A DNA stretch of 64,000 nucleotides from Cellulomonas carbonis (GTDB lineage Bacteria; Actinomycetota; Actinomycetes; Actinomycetales; Cellulomonadaceae), in NCBI RefSeq assembly GCF_014636275.1, contig NZ_BMEB01000002.1, positions 806,001 through 870,000 on the forward strand, read 5' to 3'. Under the pieces are notes generated by a model. It did not search any database. It saw only the letters and a program-made list of their open reading frames with translations, and had not been told where the DNA came from. Shown piece by piece: positions 10,025 through 19,814 of this stretch. The position numbers and the translations under genes were made by a program. Within the stretch, counting starts at the first letter, position 1, and each line of letters begins with the position of its first letter.

Positions 10025-10765
10025 ATGACCTACACCCTCGTACTGCTCCGCCACGGCGAGAGCGAGTGGAACGCCAAGAACCTGTTCACCGGCTGGGTGG
10101 ACGTCGCGCTCTCCGAGAAGGGCGTCGAGGAGGCCAGGCGCGGCGGTCGCCTGCTGACCGACGCGGGCGTGCTGCCCGACGTCGTGCACACGTCGCTCCT
10201 GCGCCGCGCGATCACCACCGCGAACCTCGCGCTCGACGCGGCCGACCGGCACTGGATCCCGGTCAAGCGCAGCTGGCGCCTCAACGAGCGCCACTACGGC
10301 GCGCTCCAGGGCAAGGACAAGAAGCAGACCCTCGCCGAGTTCGGCGAGGAGCAGTTCATGCTCTGGCGCCGGTCCTACGACGTCCCGCCGCCCGAGATCG
10401 AGCTCGGCTCGGAGTACTCGCAGGACGCGGACCCGCGCTACGCGGGCGAGCCGGTCGTGCGCACCGAGTGCCTCAAGGACGTCCTCGACCGCGCGCTGCC
10501 GTACTGGAACAGCGACATCGTCCCCGACCTCCGGGCCGGGAAGACCGTGCTCGTCGCGGCCCACGGCAACTCGATCCGCGCGATCGTCAAGTACCTCGAC
10601 GGCATCGACGACGAGACCATCGCCGGGATCAACATCCCGACCGGCATCCCGCTGCGCTACGAGCTCGACGAGGACACGCTCGAGCCCGTGACGAAGGGTG
10701 GCGAGTACCTCGACCCCGAGGCCGCCGCCGCCGCGATCCAGGCGGTCGCGAACCAGGGTCGCTGA
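10025..10765 (+). CDS. gpmA: 2,3-bisphosphoglycerate-dependent phosphoglycerate mutase
   Basis: Interconverts 3- and 2-phosphoglycerate in glycolysis. The 246-residue protein has the phosphohistidine motif [24 protein letters not shown], the family signature [15 protein letters not shown], and the second catalytic His in [17 protein letters not shown]. The ATG is preceded by CAGGAT (10013-10018) at six bases, a leaderless arrangement, and no Shine-Dalgarno is evident. A strong terminator follows. Confidence 0.97.
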   Translation: MTYTLVLLRHGESEWNAKNLFTGWVDVALSEKGVEEARRGGRLLTDAGVLPDVVHTSLLRRAITTANLALDAADRHWIPVKRSWRLNERHYGALQGKDKKQTLAEFGEEQFMLWRRSYDVPPPEIELGSEYSQDADPRYAGEPVVRTECLKDVLDRALPYWNSDIVPDLRAGKTVLVAAHGNSIRAIVKYLDGIDDETIAGINIPTGIPLRYELDEDTLEPVTKGGEYLDPEAAAAAIQAVANQGR

Positions 10766-10775
10766 CCCCGCACGC

Positions 10776-10813
10776 ACGACGGGCCCGTCACCGCGAGGTG
10801 ACGGGCCCGTCGT
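10776..10813. terminator. Hairpin terminator between gpmA and phoU
   Basis: Perfect 17-bp arms (ACGACGGGCCCGTCACC and its complement) around a GCGA tetraloop of the GNRA type. The genes on both sides converge on it. Confidence 0.85.
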
Positions 10814-10834
10814 CGTCGGCGCGGGCAGACCGGG

Positions 10835-11491
10835 TCAGGGGCCGCCGTGCTCGTCGAGGTCGCCCGTGACGAGGTAGACGACGCGGTGCGCGATCGACAC
10901 GCCGTGGTCGCCGAAGCGCTCGTAGTAGCGCCCCAGGAGCGTGATGTCGACGACCTGCTGGGGCGTGTAGACGGCCTCGCCGCCCAGCGTCGTCTGGAAC
11001 GTCGCCGCGTGGAGCTGGTCGAGCAGGTCGTCGTCGCGGTAGATCTCCTCCGCGAGGTGCACGTCGCGCGTCTCGAGCACCGTCGTGACCCGCTCCGCCA
11101 CGCGCGCCGCGCTCTCGTGCATCTGACGGAACAGCGGCTCGACGTCGGACGGCAGCGCCTTCTCCGGGTACCGCAGGCGCGCGACCGCGGCGACGTGCCG
11201 CGCGAGGTCGCCCATCCGCTCGAGCGACGCGCTGATCCGCAGCGCGGTGACGACGATCCGCAGGTCCCGCGCGACGGGCTGCTGCTGCGCGAGGAGGGCG
11301 ACGCAGCGCTCGTCGAGCTCGCGCTCGATCGCGTCGATGGTGTGGTCGTCCGCGATGACGTTCTCGGCGAGGGCGAGGTCGCCCTCGAGCAGAGCGCGTC
11401 CCGCCGACGAGATCGCCGACTCGACCAGGCGGCTCATCGCCGCGAGGTCCTCGCCGAGTGCCGTGAGCTCGGCGGTGAAGATGTCCCGCAT
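10835..11491 (-). CDS. phoU: PhoU phosphate signalling protein
   Basis: Couples the Pst transporter to the SenX3-RegX3 sensor and represses the regulon when phosphate is plentiful. The 218-residue, all-helical protein carries two PhoU repeats; the metal-binding motifs are visible as ISASLERMGDLARHV in the first and YYERFGDHGVSIAHRV in the second. The ATG at 11491 has AGAGGGA upstream. It is divergent from senX3 and shares a 143-bp regulatory gap with it. Confidence 0.94.
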   Translation of the reverse strand: MRDIFTAELTALGEDLAAMSRLVESAISSAGRALLEGDLALAENVIADDHTIDAIERELDERCVALLAQQQPVARDLRIVVTALRISASLERMGDLARHVAAVARLRYPEKALPSDVEPLFRQMHESAARVAERVTTVLETRDVHLAEEIYRDDDLLDQLHAATFQTTLGGEAVYTPQQVVDITLLGRYYERFGDHGVSIAHRVVYLVTGDLDEHGGP

Positions 11492-11530
11492 GACTTCCCT
11501 CTCGTCCGGTGCCGGCACAGGCTCGCAGCG

Positions 11531-11563
11531 CCAGGTGAACGGCAGGCGACCCGTCGATGAACC
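11531..11563 (-). promoter_or_regulatory. PHO-box-like repeat upstream of phoU
   Basis: Read on the minus strand this is three 11-nt units, GGTTCATCGAC, GGGTCGCCTGC and CGTTCACCTGG. The outer two contain the GTTCA core of actinobacterial PhoP/RegX3 boxes; the middle one is degenerate. The orientation points to phoU. It is weaker than the boxes before the pstS genes. Confidence 0.5.
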
Positions 11564-11634
11564 TTTGCCGCGGGCGCGCCGCGCCGACGGGCGCAGCGGC
11601 CTGAGCGCCCCGCTCGCGAACATACCCTGAGCCG

Positions 11635-12834
11635 GTGACCGATGGCCTGCCGACCGACGGCGTGACGCTGGGTGCGATGCTCCTGGTCGCGGCGCTGGTC
11701 GGCCTCGTGGTGGGGGTGCTCGTGGCACGACGGGCCAGGGGCGTCCGCGACGCCGGCGTCCACGACACCACAGGCGGCGCGCTCGGGGGAGGCCAGCACC
11801 ACGCCGTCCCGGACGGCGTCGGAGCCGTCCTCGACGCGCTGCGCGCCGGAGCCGTCGTCGCGACGCGCAGCGGACGCGTCGTCCGGGCGAACGCGCCCGC
11901 GACCCGTCTGGGGCTCGTGCGCGGCGACCGGATCGTCAACCCGGCCGTCGAGCGCCTGGTCCTGGACGCGGCGCAGGACGGTCGGCAGGTCGACGAGGAG
12001 GTCGAGGTCCAGCGCAGCGCCGTGGGCGGCGCGACGCTCGTGCTGCACGTGCGCGTCGCGGTGCTCGACGCCGAGCACGTGCTGCTCATCGTCGAGGACC
12101 GCACCGACGCGCTGCGGCTCGAGGCGGTCCGGCGGGACTTCGTCGTCAACACCTCGCACGAGCTCAAGACCCCCGTGGGCGCGCTGTCGCTGCTCGCGGA
12201 GACCGTCGAGGACGCGGCGGACGACCCCGAGACGGTCCGCCGGTTCGCGGGCCGCATGCGCACCGAGGCCCAGCGGCTCGCGGCGCTCGTGCAGGAGATC
12301 ATCGAGCTGTCCCGGCTCCAGAGCACCGACCCGTCGCGCGAGCCCGAGCACGTGCTCGTCGCGGACGTCGTCGGCGAGGCGGTCGAGCGGTCCCGCACCG
12401 CCGCCGGTGCGCGCCGCATCGCGATCGAGGCGGGGCCCGTGCCCGACGCGGTCGTCCTGGGCAGCCACGACCTGCTCGTCACCGCGGTGCGCAACCTGCT
12501 CGACAACGCGGTCGCCTACTCCGAGCCGGGGACGCGCGTCGCGGTGGGCACGTCGGTCGACGTCGCCGCCGGGACGGTCGAGGTCGCCGTCGTCGACCAG
12601 GGCATCGGCATCCCGGCCGAGGCCGTCCCCCGCCTGTTCGAGCGCTTCTACCGCGTCGACCCCGCGCGCTCGCGCGACACGGGCGGCACGGGGCTGGGCC
12701 TGAGCATCGTCAAGCACGTCGTCGCCGACCACGGGGGAGAGGTCTCCGTGTGGTCCCAGCCCGGACAGGGCTCGACGTTCACCGTCCGCCTGCCGCTCGC
12801 CGACGCGAGCGCGACCGAAGGAGCCGACCGATGA
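11635..12834 (+). CDS. senX3: Sensor histidine kinase of the phosphate regulon (SenX3)
   Basis: Membrane-bound kinase that phosphorylates RegX3 at low phosphate. The 399-residue protein has one N-terminal membrane helix (about 12-31), a PAS-like region (about 55-160), a HisKA domain with phosphoacceptor His in VNTSHELKTPVGALS, and an ATPase domain with N box NLLDNAVAYS and G boxes VVDQGIGIP and TGGTGLGLSIVKH. Its GTG is six bases after TACCCT (11623-11628), so it is probably leaderless. The stop overlaps the regX3 start by four bases (ATGA). Confidence 0.94.
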   Translation: MTDGLPTDGVTLGAMLLVAALVGLVVGVLVARRARGVRDAGVHDTTGGALGGGQHHAVPDGVGAVLDALRAGAVVATRSGRVVRANAPATRLGLVRGDRIVNPAVERLVLDAAQDGRQVDEEVEVQRSAVGGATLVLHVRVAVLDAEHVLLIVEDRTDALRLEAVRRDFVVNTSHELKTPVGALSLLAETVEDAADDPETVRRFAGRMRTEAQRLAALVQEIIELSRLQSTDPSREPEHVLVADVVGEAVERSRTAAGARRIAIEAGPVPDAVVLGSHDLLVTAVRNLLDNAVAYSEPGTRVAVGTSVDVAAGTVEVAVVDQGIGIPAEAVPRLFERFYRVDPARSRDTGGTGLGLSIVKHVVADHGGEVSVWSQPGQGSTFTVRLPLADASATEGADR

Positions 12835-13526
12835 CCCGCATCCTCGTGGTCGAGGACGAGGAGTCCTACCGCGACCCCCTGGCCTACCTGCTGCGGCGGG
12901 AGGGCTACGACGTGTCGGTCGCCGAGACCGGCCCGCAGGCGCTCGAGGAGTTCGACCGCGGCGGCGCCGACCTGGTGCTGCTCGACCTCATGCTCCCGGG
13001 CCTGAGCGGCACCGAGGTCTGCGTGCGGCTGCGCCAGCGCAGCTCCGTCCCGGTCATCATGCTCACGGCCAAGGACGGCGAGGTGGACAAGGTCGTCGGC
13101 CTCGAGATCGGCGCGGACGACTACGTGACCAAGCCGTACTCGTCGCGCGAGCTGCTCGCGCGCGTCAAGGCGGTGCTGCGCAGGCGCTCCGACGTGGTCG
13201 ACGACGACGACGACCAGGTGCTCGCCGTCGGCGGCCTGCGCCTCGACGTCGACCGGCACGTCGTCGACGTCGACGGCGAGCGCGTCGCGTTCCCGCTCAA
13301 GGAGTTCGAGCTGCTCGAGCTGCTGCTGCGCAACGCGGGGCGCGTCCTCACCCGGCGGCAGATCATCGACCGCGTCTGGGGCTCGGACTACGTGGGCGAC
13401 ACCAAGACCCTCGACGTCCACGTCAAGCGCGTGCGCGCCAAGATCGAGCAGGACCCCGCGAACCCGCGGCGGCTGCTGACCGTGCGCGGCCTGGGCTACA
13501 AGCTCGCCGACGACGACGCGGACTGA
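12831..13526 (+). CDS. regX3: Response regulator of the phosphate regulon (RegX3)
   Basis: OmpR/PhoB-family regulator of 231 residues. The receiver domain (1-118) has the acidic pair VEDEE, the phosphoacceptor Asp in LVLLDLMLPG, the switch Thr in VIMLTAKD and the Lys in YVTKPYS. The C-terminal winged helix (about 135-228) ends with LLTVRGLGYKL. Its ATG overlaps the senX3 stop and GAAGGAG lies upstream. GTTCA direct repeats before both pstS genes, and less clearly before phoU, are its probable targets. Confidence 0.95.
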   Translation: MTRILVVEDEESYRDPLAYLLRREGYDVSVAETGPQALEEFDRGGADLVLLDLMLPGLSGTEVCVRLRQRSSVPVIMLTAKDGEVDKVVGLEIGADDYVTKPYSSRELLARVKAVLRRRSDVVDDDDDQVLAVGGLRLDVDRHVVDVDGERVAFPLKEFELLELLLRNAGRVLTRRQIIDRVWGSDYVGDTKTLDVHVKRVRAKIEQDPANPRRLLTVRGLGYKLADDDAD

Positions 13527-13563
13527 GCCGGCGGGTCGTGCCGCCGGGCGATCTTCCCCGGTC

Positions 13564-13585
13564 GTTCACCGCGCGTTCAGCGGGT
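13564..13585 (+). promoter_or_regulatory. PHO box upstream of pstS1
   Basis: Two adjacent 11-nt direct repeats, GTTCACCGCGC and GTTCAGCGGGT, match the GTTCA-core pattern bound by PhoP/RegX3-type regulators. A -10 candidate TAGCGT starts 27 bases further on (13613-13618). Confidence 0.75.
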
Positions 13586-13671
13586 GACGCCGATCACGTC
13601 ACCTGGGCTCCCTAGCGTCGCCGACGGATGCCGCGCACCACGTGCGGCACGACGCGACAGGACGGAACACA

Positions 13672-14778
13672 GTGACGCTTCACCGACAGGGCCGCATCCT
13701 CCCCGTGGCCGCCATCAGCGCTCTCGCGCTCACGCTGGCGGCGTGCGGCTCCGACAACACCACCGAGACGTCGACGGACAGCGAGTCGTCGTCGACCGGC
13801 GGCGAGCTGAGCGGTCAGCTCTCCGGAGCGGGCGCGAGCTCGCAGGAGTCGGCGATGCAGGCCTGGATCGCCGGTTTCCAGTCCGCCAACCCGGACGTCA
13901 ACGTCGCCTACGACCCGGTCGGGTCGGGCGGTGGCCGCACGCAGTTCACCGAGGGCGGCGTCCAGTTCGCCGGCTCCGACGCCGCGCTGGACGAGGAGGA
14001 GCTCGCCCTGGGCGCCGAGCGCTGTGCGCCGGGCGACGTCGCCGAGCTCCCGCTCTACATCTCGCCCATCGCCGTGATCTTCAACCTCCCCGGCATCGAC
14101 TCCCTCAACCTGTCCGCCGAGACGATCGCGAAGATCTTCAACGGCGAGATCACGTCGTGGGACGCGCCGGAGATCGCCGAGGCGAACCCCGACGTCGAGC
14201 TCCCGGCCCTCGCGATCACGCCGGTCAACCGCTCCGACGAGTCGGGCACGACCGAGAACTTCACCGAGTACCTCGCGGCCGCCGCGGGTGACGCGTGGCC
14301 GCACGAGGCCAGCGGCGACTGGCCCGTCTCGGGCACGCAGTCGGCGCAGGGCACCTCGGGCGTCGTCCAGACGGTGACCGAGGCCGAGGGTGCCGTGACC
14401 TACGCCGACGCGTCGCGCGCCGGGTCGCTCGGCACGGTGGCGGTGCAGGTCGGCGAGGAGTACGTCCCGTACTCGCCCGAGGCCGCCGCGGCCGTCGTGG
14501 ATGCGTCGCCGCTGGCCGAGGGCCGTCCGGAGGCGAGCCTCGTGCGCGAGCTCGAGCGCGACACGACCGCCGACGGCGCGTACCCGATCGTGCTCGTGTC
14601 CTACTCGCTCGCGTGCACCGAGTACGAGGACGCCGCGGACGCCGAGCTGGTCAAGGCGTTCCTCACATACGTCGCGAGCGAGGAGGGCCAGCAGGCGGCC
14701 GCGTCGGCCGCCGGCTCGGCGCCGATCTCCGAGGAGATGCGCTCGAACGTCATGGAGATCGTCGACGCGATCGCCTGA
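13672..14778 (+). CDS. pstS: Phosphate ABC transporter substrate-binding lipoprotein (first copy)
   Basis: High-affinity phosphate-binding lipoprotein of 368 residues. A lipoprotein signal peptide ends in LTLAAC, followed by a Ser/Thr-rich spacer and the PstS fold with phosphate-contacting stretches SGAGASSQESA, GSGGGRTQF and RSDESGTTENF. The GTG at 13672 is chosen because AGGACGGAACACA before it matches GGGACGGAGCACG before the second copy; an in-frame GTG at 13642 is an alternative. It has its own PHO box and its own terminator. Confidence 0.93.
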   Translation: MTLHRQGRILPVAAISALALTLAACGSDNTTETSTDSESSSTGGELSGQLSGAGASSQESAMQAWIAGFQSANPDVNVAYDPVGSGGGRTQFTEGGVQFAGSDAALDEEELALGAERCAPGDVAELPLYISPIAVIFNLPGIDSLNLSAETIAKIFNGEITSWDAPEIAEANPDVELPALAITPVNRSDESGTTENFTEYLAAAAGDAWPHEASGDWPVSGTQSAQGTSGVVQTVTEAEGAVTYADASRAGSLGTVAVQVGEEYVPYSPEAAAAVVDASPLAEGRPEASLVRELERDTTADGAYPIVLVSYSLACTEYEDAADAELVKAFLTYVASEEGQQAAASAAGSAPISEEMRSNVMEIVDAIA

Positions 14779-14812
14779 CGACCGGCCGCCGTCGGGGGGC
14801 GGCGGCCGGTCG
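14779..14812 (+). terminator. Terminator directly after pstS1
   Basis: Fifteen-bp stem (CGACCGGCCGCCGTC with its complement, one G-T pair) around a GGGG loop, beginning at the base after the stop codon. It separates the two pstS units. Confidence 0.75.
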
Positions 14813-14941
14813 GGCGCCCGGGCCAGGTGCGGCACGGGCTGCGCAGGGGCGGCGCTCAGCAGGGGGAGCCGCGAGCCGGTGGCCGGTCCGACACGGACCG
14901 GTCGCCGGCTCGTCGTGCGCGCGTCGAAGTCTTCGTGCGCC

Positions 14942-14963
14942 GTTCACCCTGCGTTCACCTCCG
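14942..14963 (+). promoter_or_regulatory. PHO box upstream of pstS2-pstCAB
   Basis: Direct repeats GTTCACCCTGC and GTTCACCTCCG, 11 nt each. The -10 candidate TACGCT (14990-14995) lies 26 bases downstream, nearly the same spacing as at pstS1. This is the clearest of the three boxes. Confidence 0.78.
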
Positions 14964-15086
14964 CGCCCGTGCGCGGTAGAGCGTTTTCGTACGCTGAGGC
15001 ACGCTGGCGCGAGGACCCCCACGGTTCGGCCGCGCCCGCGGACCTCGCGGCCGGACGGACCAGCCGCACGACCGGGACGGAGCACG

Positions 15087-16211
15087 GTGAGACACGACGC
15101 GACACGCGGGACGGCCCTGGCGGCCGCCGCGGCCGTCCTCCTCCTGGCCGGGTGCGGCTCGGACGACCCCGTCAACCACCCGTGGCGACCGGGCGGCGCG
15201 CCGACCGACGCACCCGCCGAGGCACCCGTCGCGTCCGACCTGTCCGGGTCCGTCGCCGGAGCGGGCGCGAGCTCGCAGGAGTCCGCGATGCAGGCGTGGG
15301 TCGCGGGCTTCCAGTCCGCGAACCCGGACGTGTCCGTCGCGTACGACCCCGTCGGCTCGGGCGGTGGCCGGACGCAGTTCGTCGAGGGCGGCGTCGCGTT
15401 CGCCGGGTCGGACGCGCCGCTCGACGAGGAGGAGCTCGCCGCGGCGCAGGAGCGGTGCGCACCGGGCGAGGTCGTCGAGGCGCCGCTGTACATCTCGCCG
15501 ATCGCCGTGGTCTTCAACCTCGAAGGCGTCGACTCGCTCGCGATGTCGCCCGCGACCGTGGCGGGCATCTTCGCCGGCACGATCACGCGCTGGGACGCGC
15601 CCGAGATCGCGGCGGAGAACCCCGACGTCGCGCTGCCGGACCTGGGCATCACCCCCGTCAACCGGTCGGACGAGTCGGGCACGACCGAGAACTTCACCGA
15701 GTACCTGCACGCGACCGCCCCCGAGGCGTGGCCGCACGAGCCGAGCGGCGACTGGCCCGTCAGCGGCGGGCAGTCGGCGCAGGGCAACTCCGGGGTCGTG
15801 CAGACCGTCACCGACGGGACCGGCACGATCACGTACGCCGACGCGTCGAAGGCCGGGTCGCTCGGCACGGTGCGGCTCGGCGTCGGCGACGAGTTCGTCG
15901 AGTTCTCGCCCGAGGCGGCGGCCGCCGTCGTCGACGCGTCGCCCCGCGCCGAGGGTCGACCGGCCACCAGCTTCGTCGTCGAGCTCGACCGCACGACGAC
16001 GGCGCCCGGCGCCTACCCGCTCGTGCTCATCTCCTACACGCTCGCGTGCACCGCGTACGAGGACCCCGCGACGGGCGAGCTCGTGAGCGCGTTCCTGTCC
16101 TACGTCGCCGGCGAGGCCGGTCAGGCCGCCGCCGCCGACACCGCCGGGTCGGCACCCGTCTCCGACGCGCTGCGCTCGGAGGTCCTGCCGGTCCTGGAGG
16201 GGATCGGCTGA
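15087..16211 (+). CDS. pstS: Phosphate ABC transporter substrate-binding lipoprotein (second copy)
   Basis: Paralogue of the preceding pstS, 374 residues, highly similar over the mature domain (long shared runs such as ENFTEYL and SGDWPVSG). The lipobox is LLLAGC and the linker is longer and Pro-rich. GTG 15087 is preceded by GGGACGGAG. It heads the pstS-pstC-pstA-pstB run. Its presence beside a near-copy indicates a tandem duplication; the copies may differ in affinity or expression. Confidence 0.93.
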   Translation: MRHDATRGTALAAAAAVLLLAGCGSDDPVNHPWRPGGAPTDAPAEAPVASDLSGSVAGAGASSQESAMQAWVAGFQSANPDVSVAYDPVGSGGGRTQFVEGGVAFAGSDAPLDEEELAAAQERCAPGEVVEAPLYISPIAVVFNLEGVDSLAMSPATVAGIFAGTITRWDAPEIAAENPDVALPDLGITPVNRSDESGTTENFTEYLHATAPEAWPHEPSGDWPVSGGQSAQGNSGVVQTVTDGTGTITYADASKAGSLGTVRLGVGDEFVEFSPEAAAAVVDASPRAEGRPATSFVVELDRTTTAPGAYPLVLISYTLACTAYEDPATGELVSAFLSYVAGEAGQAAAADTAGSAPVSDALRSEVLPVLEGIG

Positions 16212-16269
16212 CCCCGGGCCGTCGCCCGACCCACCCACCCGTGCAACGCCCCCCGATGCGGAGCCCACG

Positions 16270-17259
16270 TTGAGCACCAGCGACACACCCCCGGTCCGGC
16301 AGGAGGACGACGACCTCCAGGCCGCCCGCCGACCGCACCGCGACACCGCGGGCCGCGTGTTCGCGGGCCTCTCGACCGGTGCGGGCACCCTGATCCTCGT
16401 CGTCCTCGCCGCCGTCGCGGCCTTCCTGCTGCTGCGCGCCTGGCCGGCCCTGACGGCCGGCTCGGAGGAGCTCGCGGCGATCAGCTGGATCCCCGACCAC
16501 GGGTCGATCGTCCGGTACGTGGGGCCGCTCGTCTTCGGGACGCTCGTCGCCGCCGTGCTGGCGCTGCTCATGGCGGTGCCGGTCGCGGTCGGCATCGCGC
16601 TGTTCATCTCCCACTACGCACCCCGCCGGCTCGCCGCGTCGCTCGGCTACGTCGTCGACCTCCTCGCCGCGATCCCGAGCGTGATCTACGGCCTGTGGGG
16701 CGGGCTGTGGCTCTCGCGGCGGCTCGAGGGCGTGTGGGGCTGGCTCGCCGACAACCTCGGCTTCATCCCGCTGTTCGAGGGCCCTGCCGCCACCCCGCCG
16801 CGCGTCATGATGACGGTCGGCGTCGTGCTCGCCGTCATGATCCTGCCGATCATCACGGCGGTCGCGCGCGAGGTCTTCCTCCAGACGCCTCGGCTGCACG
16901 AGGAGGCCGCCCTCGCGCTGGGCGCGACGCGCTGGGAGATGGTCCGGATGGCCGTGCTGCCGTTCGGCCGGTCGGGTCTCATCAGCGCCTCGATGCTCGG
17001 CCTCGGTCGTGCGCTGGGCGAGACGATGGCCGTCCTCATGATCCTGTCGCCGGGGCTCACCTACAGCTTCGCGCTGCTGCTCGCCGGCCGGCACCAGACC
17101 ATCGCGGCGAACATCGCGCTGCAGTTCCCGGAGGCGAGCCCGCTCGGCGTGAGCGCGCTCATCGCGACCGGGCTCGCGCTCTTCGTCATCACGCTCGCGG
17201 TCAACATGGCCGCCCGCTGGGTCGTGGCCCGGCGCAAGGACTTCTCGGGGGCGAACTGA
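16270..17259 (+). CDS. pstC: Phosphate ABC transporter permease PstC
   Basis: Inner-membrane permease subunit, 329 residues, with six predicted membrane helices and the EAA loop EEAALALGATRWEMVRMAVLP. The start is TTG at 16270 with GGAG six bases upstream; the nearby ATG is out of frame and quickly stops. The long N-terminal charged stretch (about 45 residues) is cytoplasmic. The stop overlaps the pstA start (TGATG). Confidence 0.94.
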   Translation: MSTSDTPPVRQEDDDLQAARRPHRDTAGRVFAGLSTGAGTLILVVLAAVAAFLLLRAWPALTAGSEELAAISWIPDHGSIVRYVGPLVFGTLVAAVLALLMAVPVAVGIALFISHYAPRRLAASLGYVVDLLAAIPSVIYGLWGGLWLSRRLEGVWGWLADNLGFIPLFEGPAATPPRVMMTVGVVLAVMILPIITAVAREVFLQTPRLHEEAALALGATRWEMVRMAVLPFGRSGLISASMLGLGRALGETMAVLMILSPGLTYSFALLLAGRHQTIAANIALQFPEASPLGVSALIATGLALFVITLAVNMAARWVVARRKDFSGAN

Positions 17260-18215
17260 TGACCGCGACGACGACCTCCCGCCCGGACGCGCGTCCGTCG
17301 ACGCGCGACCTGCTCACGCGCCCCGACACGCGTCGGCGCGTCGTGGACCGCCTCATGGCGGTCGTGGTGACGTCCGCGTTCCTCATCGCGCTCGTGCCGC
17401 TCGTCTCGGTGATCTGGACCGTGCTCGGCAACGGCATCGAGCGGCTCAGCCCCTACTTCCTCGTGGTCTCGATGCGCGGGGTGTTCGGCGGGATGGACGC
17501 GGGCGGGATCTACCACGCGATCGTCGGCACCCTCATGGTCACCGGCTTCGCGACGCTGATCTCGGTCCCGGTCGGCCTGCTCACCGCGATCTACCTCGTC
17601 GAGTACGGACGCGGTCGGCTCGCCCGCGCGGTCACCTTCTTCGTCGACGTCATGACGGGCATCCCGTCGATCGTCGCGGGCCTGTTCGCGTACGCGCTGT
17701 TCGCGATCTTCTTCGGCCCCGGGGTGCGGTTCGGCGTCGTCGGCGCCGTCGCGCTCTCGGTCCTCATGACGCCCGTCGTCGTGCGCTCGAGCGAGGAGAT
17801 GCTGCGCCTCGTGCCCAACGAGCTGCGCGAGGCCGCGTACGCGCTCGGCGTGCCGAAGTGGCTGACGATCGTCAAGGTCGTGCTGCGCACCGCCGTCGGG
17901 GGCATCGTCACCGGCGTGATGCTCGCGATCGCACGCGTCATCGGCGAGACGGCGCCCCTGCTCATCACGCTCGGCGTGATCGACTCGATCAACTACAACC
18001 TGTTCGAGGGGCGCATGATGACGCTCCCGGTGTACGTCTTCCGCCAGTACTCGCAGGGCCTCGTGCCGTGCGCGCCCGAGGCCGCGGACTGCATCGCCAC
18101 GATCAACTACGACCGGGCGTGGGCCGCGGCGCTCGTGCTCATCGCGATCGTCATGCTGCTCAACCTCGGCGCGCGGCTCGTCGCGCGGTACTTCACCCCC
18201 GCCCGCGGGCACTGA
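17259..18215 (+). CDS. pstA: Phosphate ABC transporter permease PstA
   Basis: Second permease subunit, 318 residues, with about six membrane helices and the EAA loop [20 protein letters not shown]. The ATG shares a base with the pstC stop, so it is translationally coupled. A periplasmic loop near the C-terminus holds two Cys ([12 protein letters not shown]) that could form a disulfide. pstB follows after 34 bp. Confidence 0.95.
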   Translation: MTATTTSRPDARPSTRDLLTRPDTRRRVVDRLMAVVVTSAFLIALVPLVSVIWTVLGNGIERLSPYFLVVSMRGVFGGMDAGGIYHAIVGTLMVTGFATLISVPVGLLTAIYLVEYGRGRLARAVTFFVDVMTGIPSIVAGLFAYALFAIFFGPGVRFGVVGAVALSVLMTPVVVRSSEEMLRLVPNELREAAYALGVPKWLTIVKVVLRTAVGGIVTGVMLAIARVIGETAPLLITLGVIDSINYNLFEGRMMTLPVYVFRQYSQGLVPCAPEAADCIATINYDRAWAAALVLIAIVMLLNLGARLVARYFTPARGH

Positions 18216-18249
18216 CCCCGCCCACGGCCCCCCGGAGGACACGAACCCC

Positions 18250-19029
18250 ATGGCACAGCGCATCGACGTCAAGGACCTCGACGTCTACTACGGCACCTTC
18301 CACGCCGTCGCCGACGTCTCGATGATGATCGAGGCGCGCTCGGTCACGGCCCTCATCGGGCCCTCGGGCTGCGGCAAGTCGACGTTCCTGCGGACGCTGA
18401 ACCGCATGCACGAGGTCATCCCCGGCGCGCGCGTGGACGGCACGGTCACGGTCGACGGGGTCGACCTGTACGACCCGGCGGTCGACCCGGTCGCCGTGCG
18501 CCGCCAGATCGGCATGGTGTTCCAGCGGCCCAACCCGTTCCCGACGATGTCGATCGCCGAGAACGTCCTCGCGGGCGTGCGGCTCAACAACCGCCGGATC
18601 TCGAAGTCCGACGCCGCCGACCTCGTGGAGACGTCGCTGCGCGGTGCGAACCTCTGGAAGGAGGTCAAGGACCGCCTCGACCGCCCCGGGTCGTCGCTCT
18701 CGGGCGGTCAGCAGCAGCGCCTCTGCATCGCCCGGGCGATCGCGGTCAAGCCGCAGATCCTGCTCATGGACGAGCCCGCCTCGGCCCTCGACCCCATCTC
18801 GACGCTCGCGATCGAGGACCTCATCGCCGAGCTCAAGAACGACTACACGATCGTGATCGTGACCCACAACATGCAGCAGGCCGCGCGCGTGAGCGATCGC
18901 ACCGCGTTCTTCAACGTCGCGGGCACGGGAGAGCCGGGTCGACTCATCGAGATGGACGACACCCGCACCATGTTCTCGACCCCGTCGGTCCAGGCGACCG
19001 AGGACTACATCTCCGGCCGCTTCGGCTGA
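18250..19029 (+). CDS. pstB: Phosphate ABC transporter ATPase PstB
   Basis: ATP-hydrolysing subunit of the Pst transporter, 259 residues. Walker A is [10 protein letters not shown], the signature is [16 protein letters not shown], Walker B is [13 protein letters not shown], and the switch His is in [18 protein letters not shown] and DYISGRFG endings are typical of PstB. GGAGG precedes the ATG. It closes the pst operon, which is convergent with the next gene. Confidence 0.97.
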   Translation: MAQRIDVKDLDVYYGTFHAVADVSMMIEARSVTALIGPSGCGKSTFLRTLNRMHEVIPGARVDGTVTVDGVDLYDPAVDPVAVRRQIGMVFQRPNPFPTMSIAENVLAGVRLNNRRISKSDAADLVETSLRGANLWKEVKDRLDRPGSSLSGGQQQRLCIARAIAVKPQILLMDEPASALDPISTLAIEDLIAELKNDYTIVIVTHNMQQAARVSDRTAFFNVAGTGEPGRLIEMDDTRTMFSTPSVQATEDYISGRFG

Positions 19030-19083
19030 GCGGACCCGGCCCCGACGACGTGCTCACGGCGCGGGGCTCAGGGCGCGAGGCCC

Positions 19084-19623
19084 TCAGGGCACGAGGTCGG
19101 CGTACTCCGGGAGGGTGCCGTCCAGGACGGGGACCGGGACGGTCGTCGTCTCGCCCAGCTCGGTCTCGACCACCAGGTCGGCGACCGCGCCGGGGATCAC
19201 CGGGAGGGACTCGAAGACGAGCTCGTCGCCCTCCGCGTCGCCGAGCTGCACGGTGCCCGACGGCTCGAGGTCGACCGTGACCGGCTCGCCGCCGTCGGCG
19301 AGGGACAGCGTGACGGTCGTGCCCTCGAGGCCGTCGTGCGTGACGTAGCCCAGCAGCCGGCCGGGCTCGCCCTCGTCCTCGCCGACGAGCACGAGGTTGC
19401 CCACGCGCACGTCGCCGACGGACGCGCTCACACCGTCCGACGCGTCGTACGCGCCGATGGTCGTGAGCTCGTTCGTCGCCGAGCAGCCGGTCAGCACGGC
19501 CGCGACGACGGCGCCGGCCGCGAGCGTGCGCGCGGCCCGGGGGGTCGGGCGGGTGCGCGCACCGCGGGTGCGCAGGGCGGCGGACGACGCCGGGGCGGGG
19601 GTGCTGGTGGGGCTCAGGGCCAC
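19084..19623 (-). CDS. Putative lipoprotein of unknown function next to carD
   Basis: A 179-residue secreted protein. A long positively charged N-region (about 35 residues) is followed by a hydrophobic stretch and the lipobox VLTGC, so the mature protein would be lipid-anchored at about Cys47. The mature part is acidic, beta-rich and without Cys. The GTG start has AGGAGA nine bases before it. Similar lipoproteins sit beside carD in related actinobacteria, but no function is known to me. Confidence 0.75.
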   Translation of the reverse strand: MALSPTSTPAPASSAALRTRGARTRPTPRAARTLAAGAVVAAVLTGCSATNELTTIGAYDASDGVSASVGDVRVGNLVLVGEDEGEPGRLLGYVTHDGLEGTTVTLSLADGGEPVTVDLEPSGTVQLGDAEGDELVFESLPVIPGAVADLVVETELGETTTVPVPVLDGTLPEYADLVP

Positions 19624-19814
19624 GGGTGTCTCCTGGACGCGACGCGGGGCGGGACGGGGCCTCGGGATCAGGCTCGAGGACCGGGCGCAAGCCTACTGTC
19701 TGAGGCTCTCACCAGGACCTCAGGCCCTTGACCAGCGCAAACGGGAGCAGCGCAGGACCGGGCGCCGGGGCGCCCGTGCTAAGATGGCCCTCCGCGAAAG
19801 GGGACGTCCGCGAT

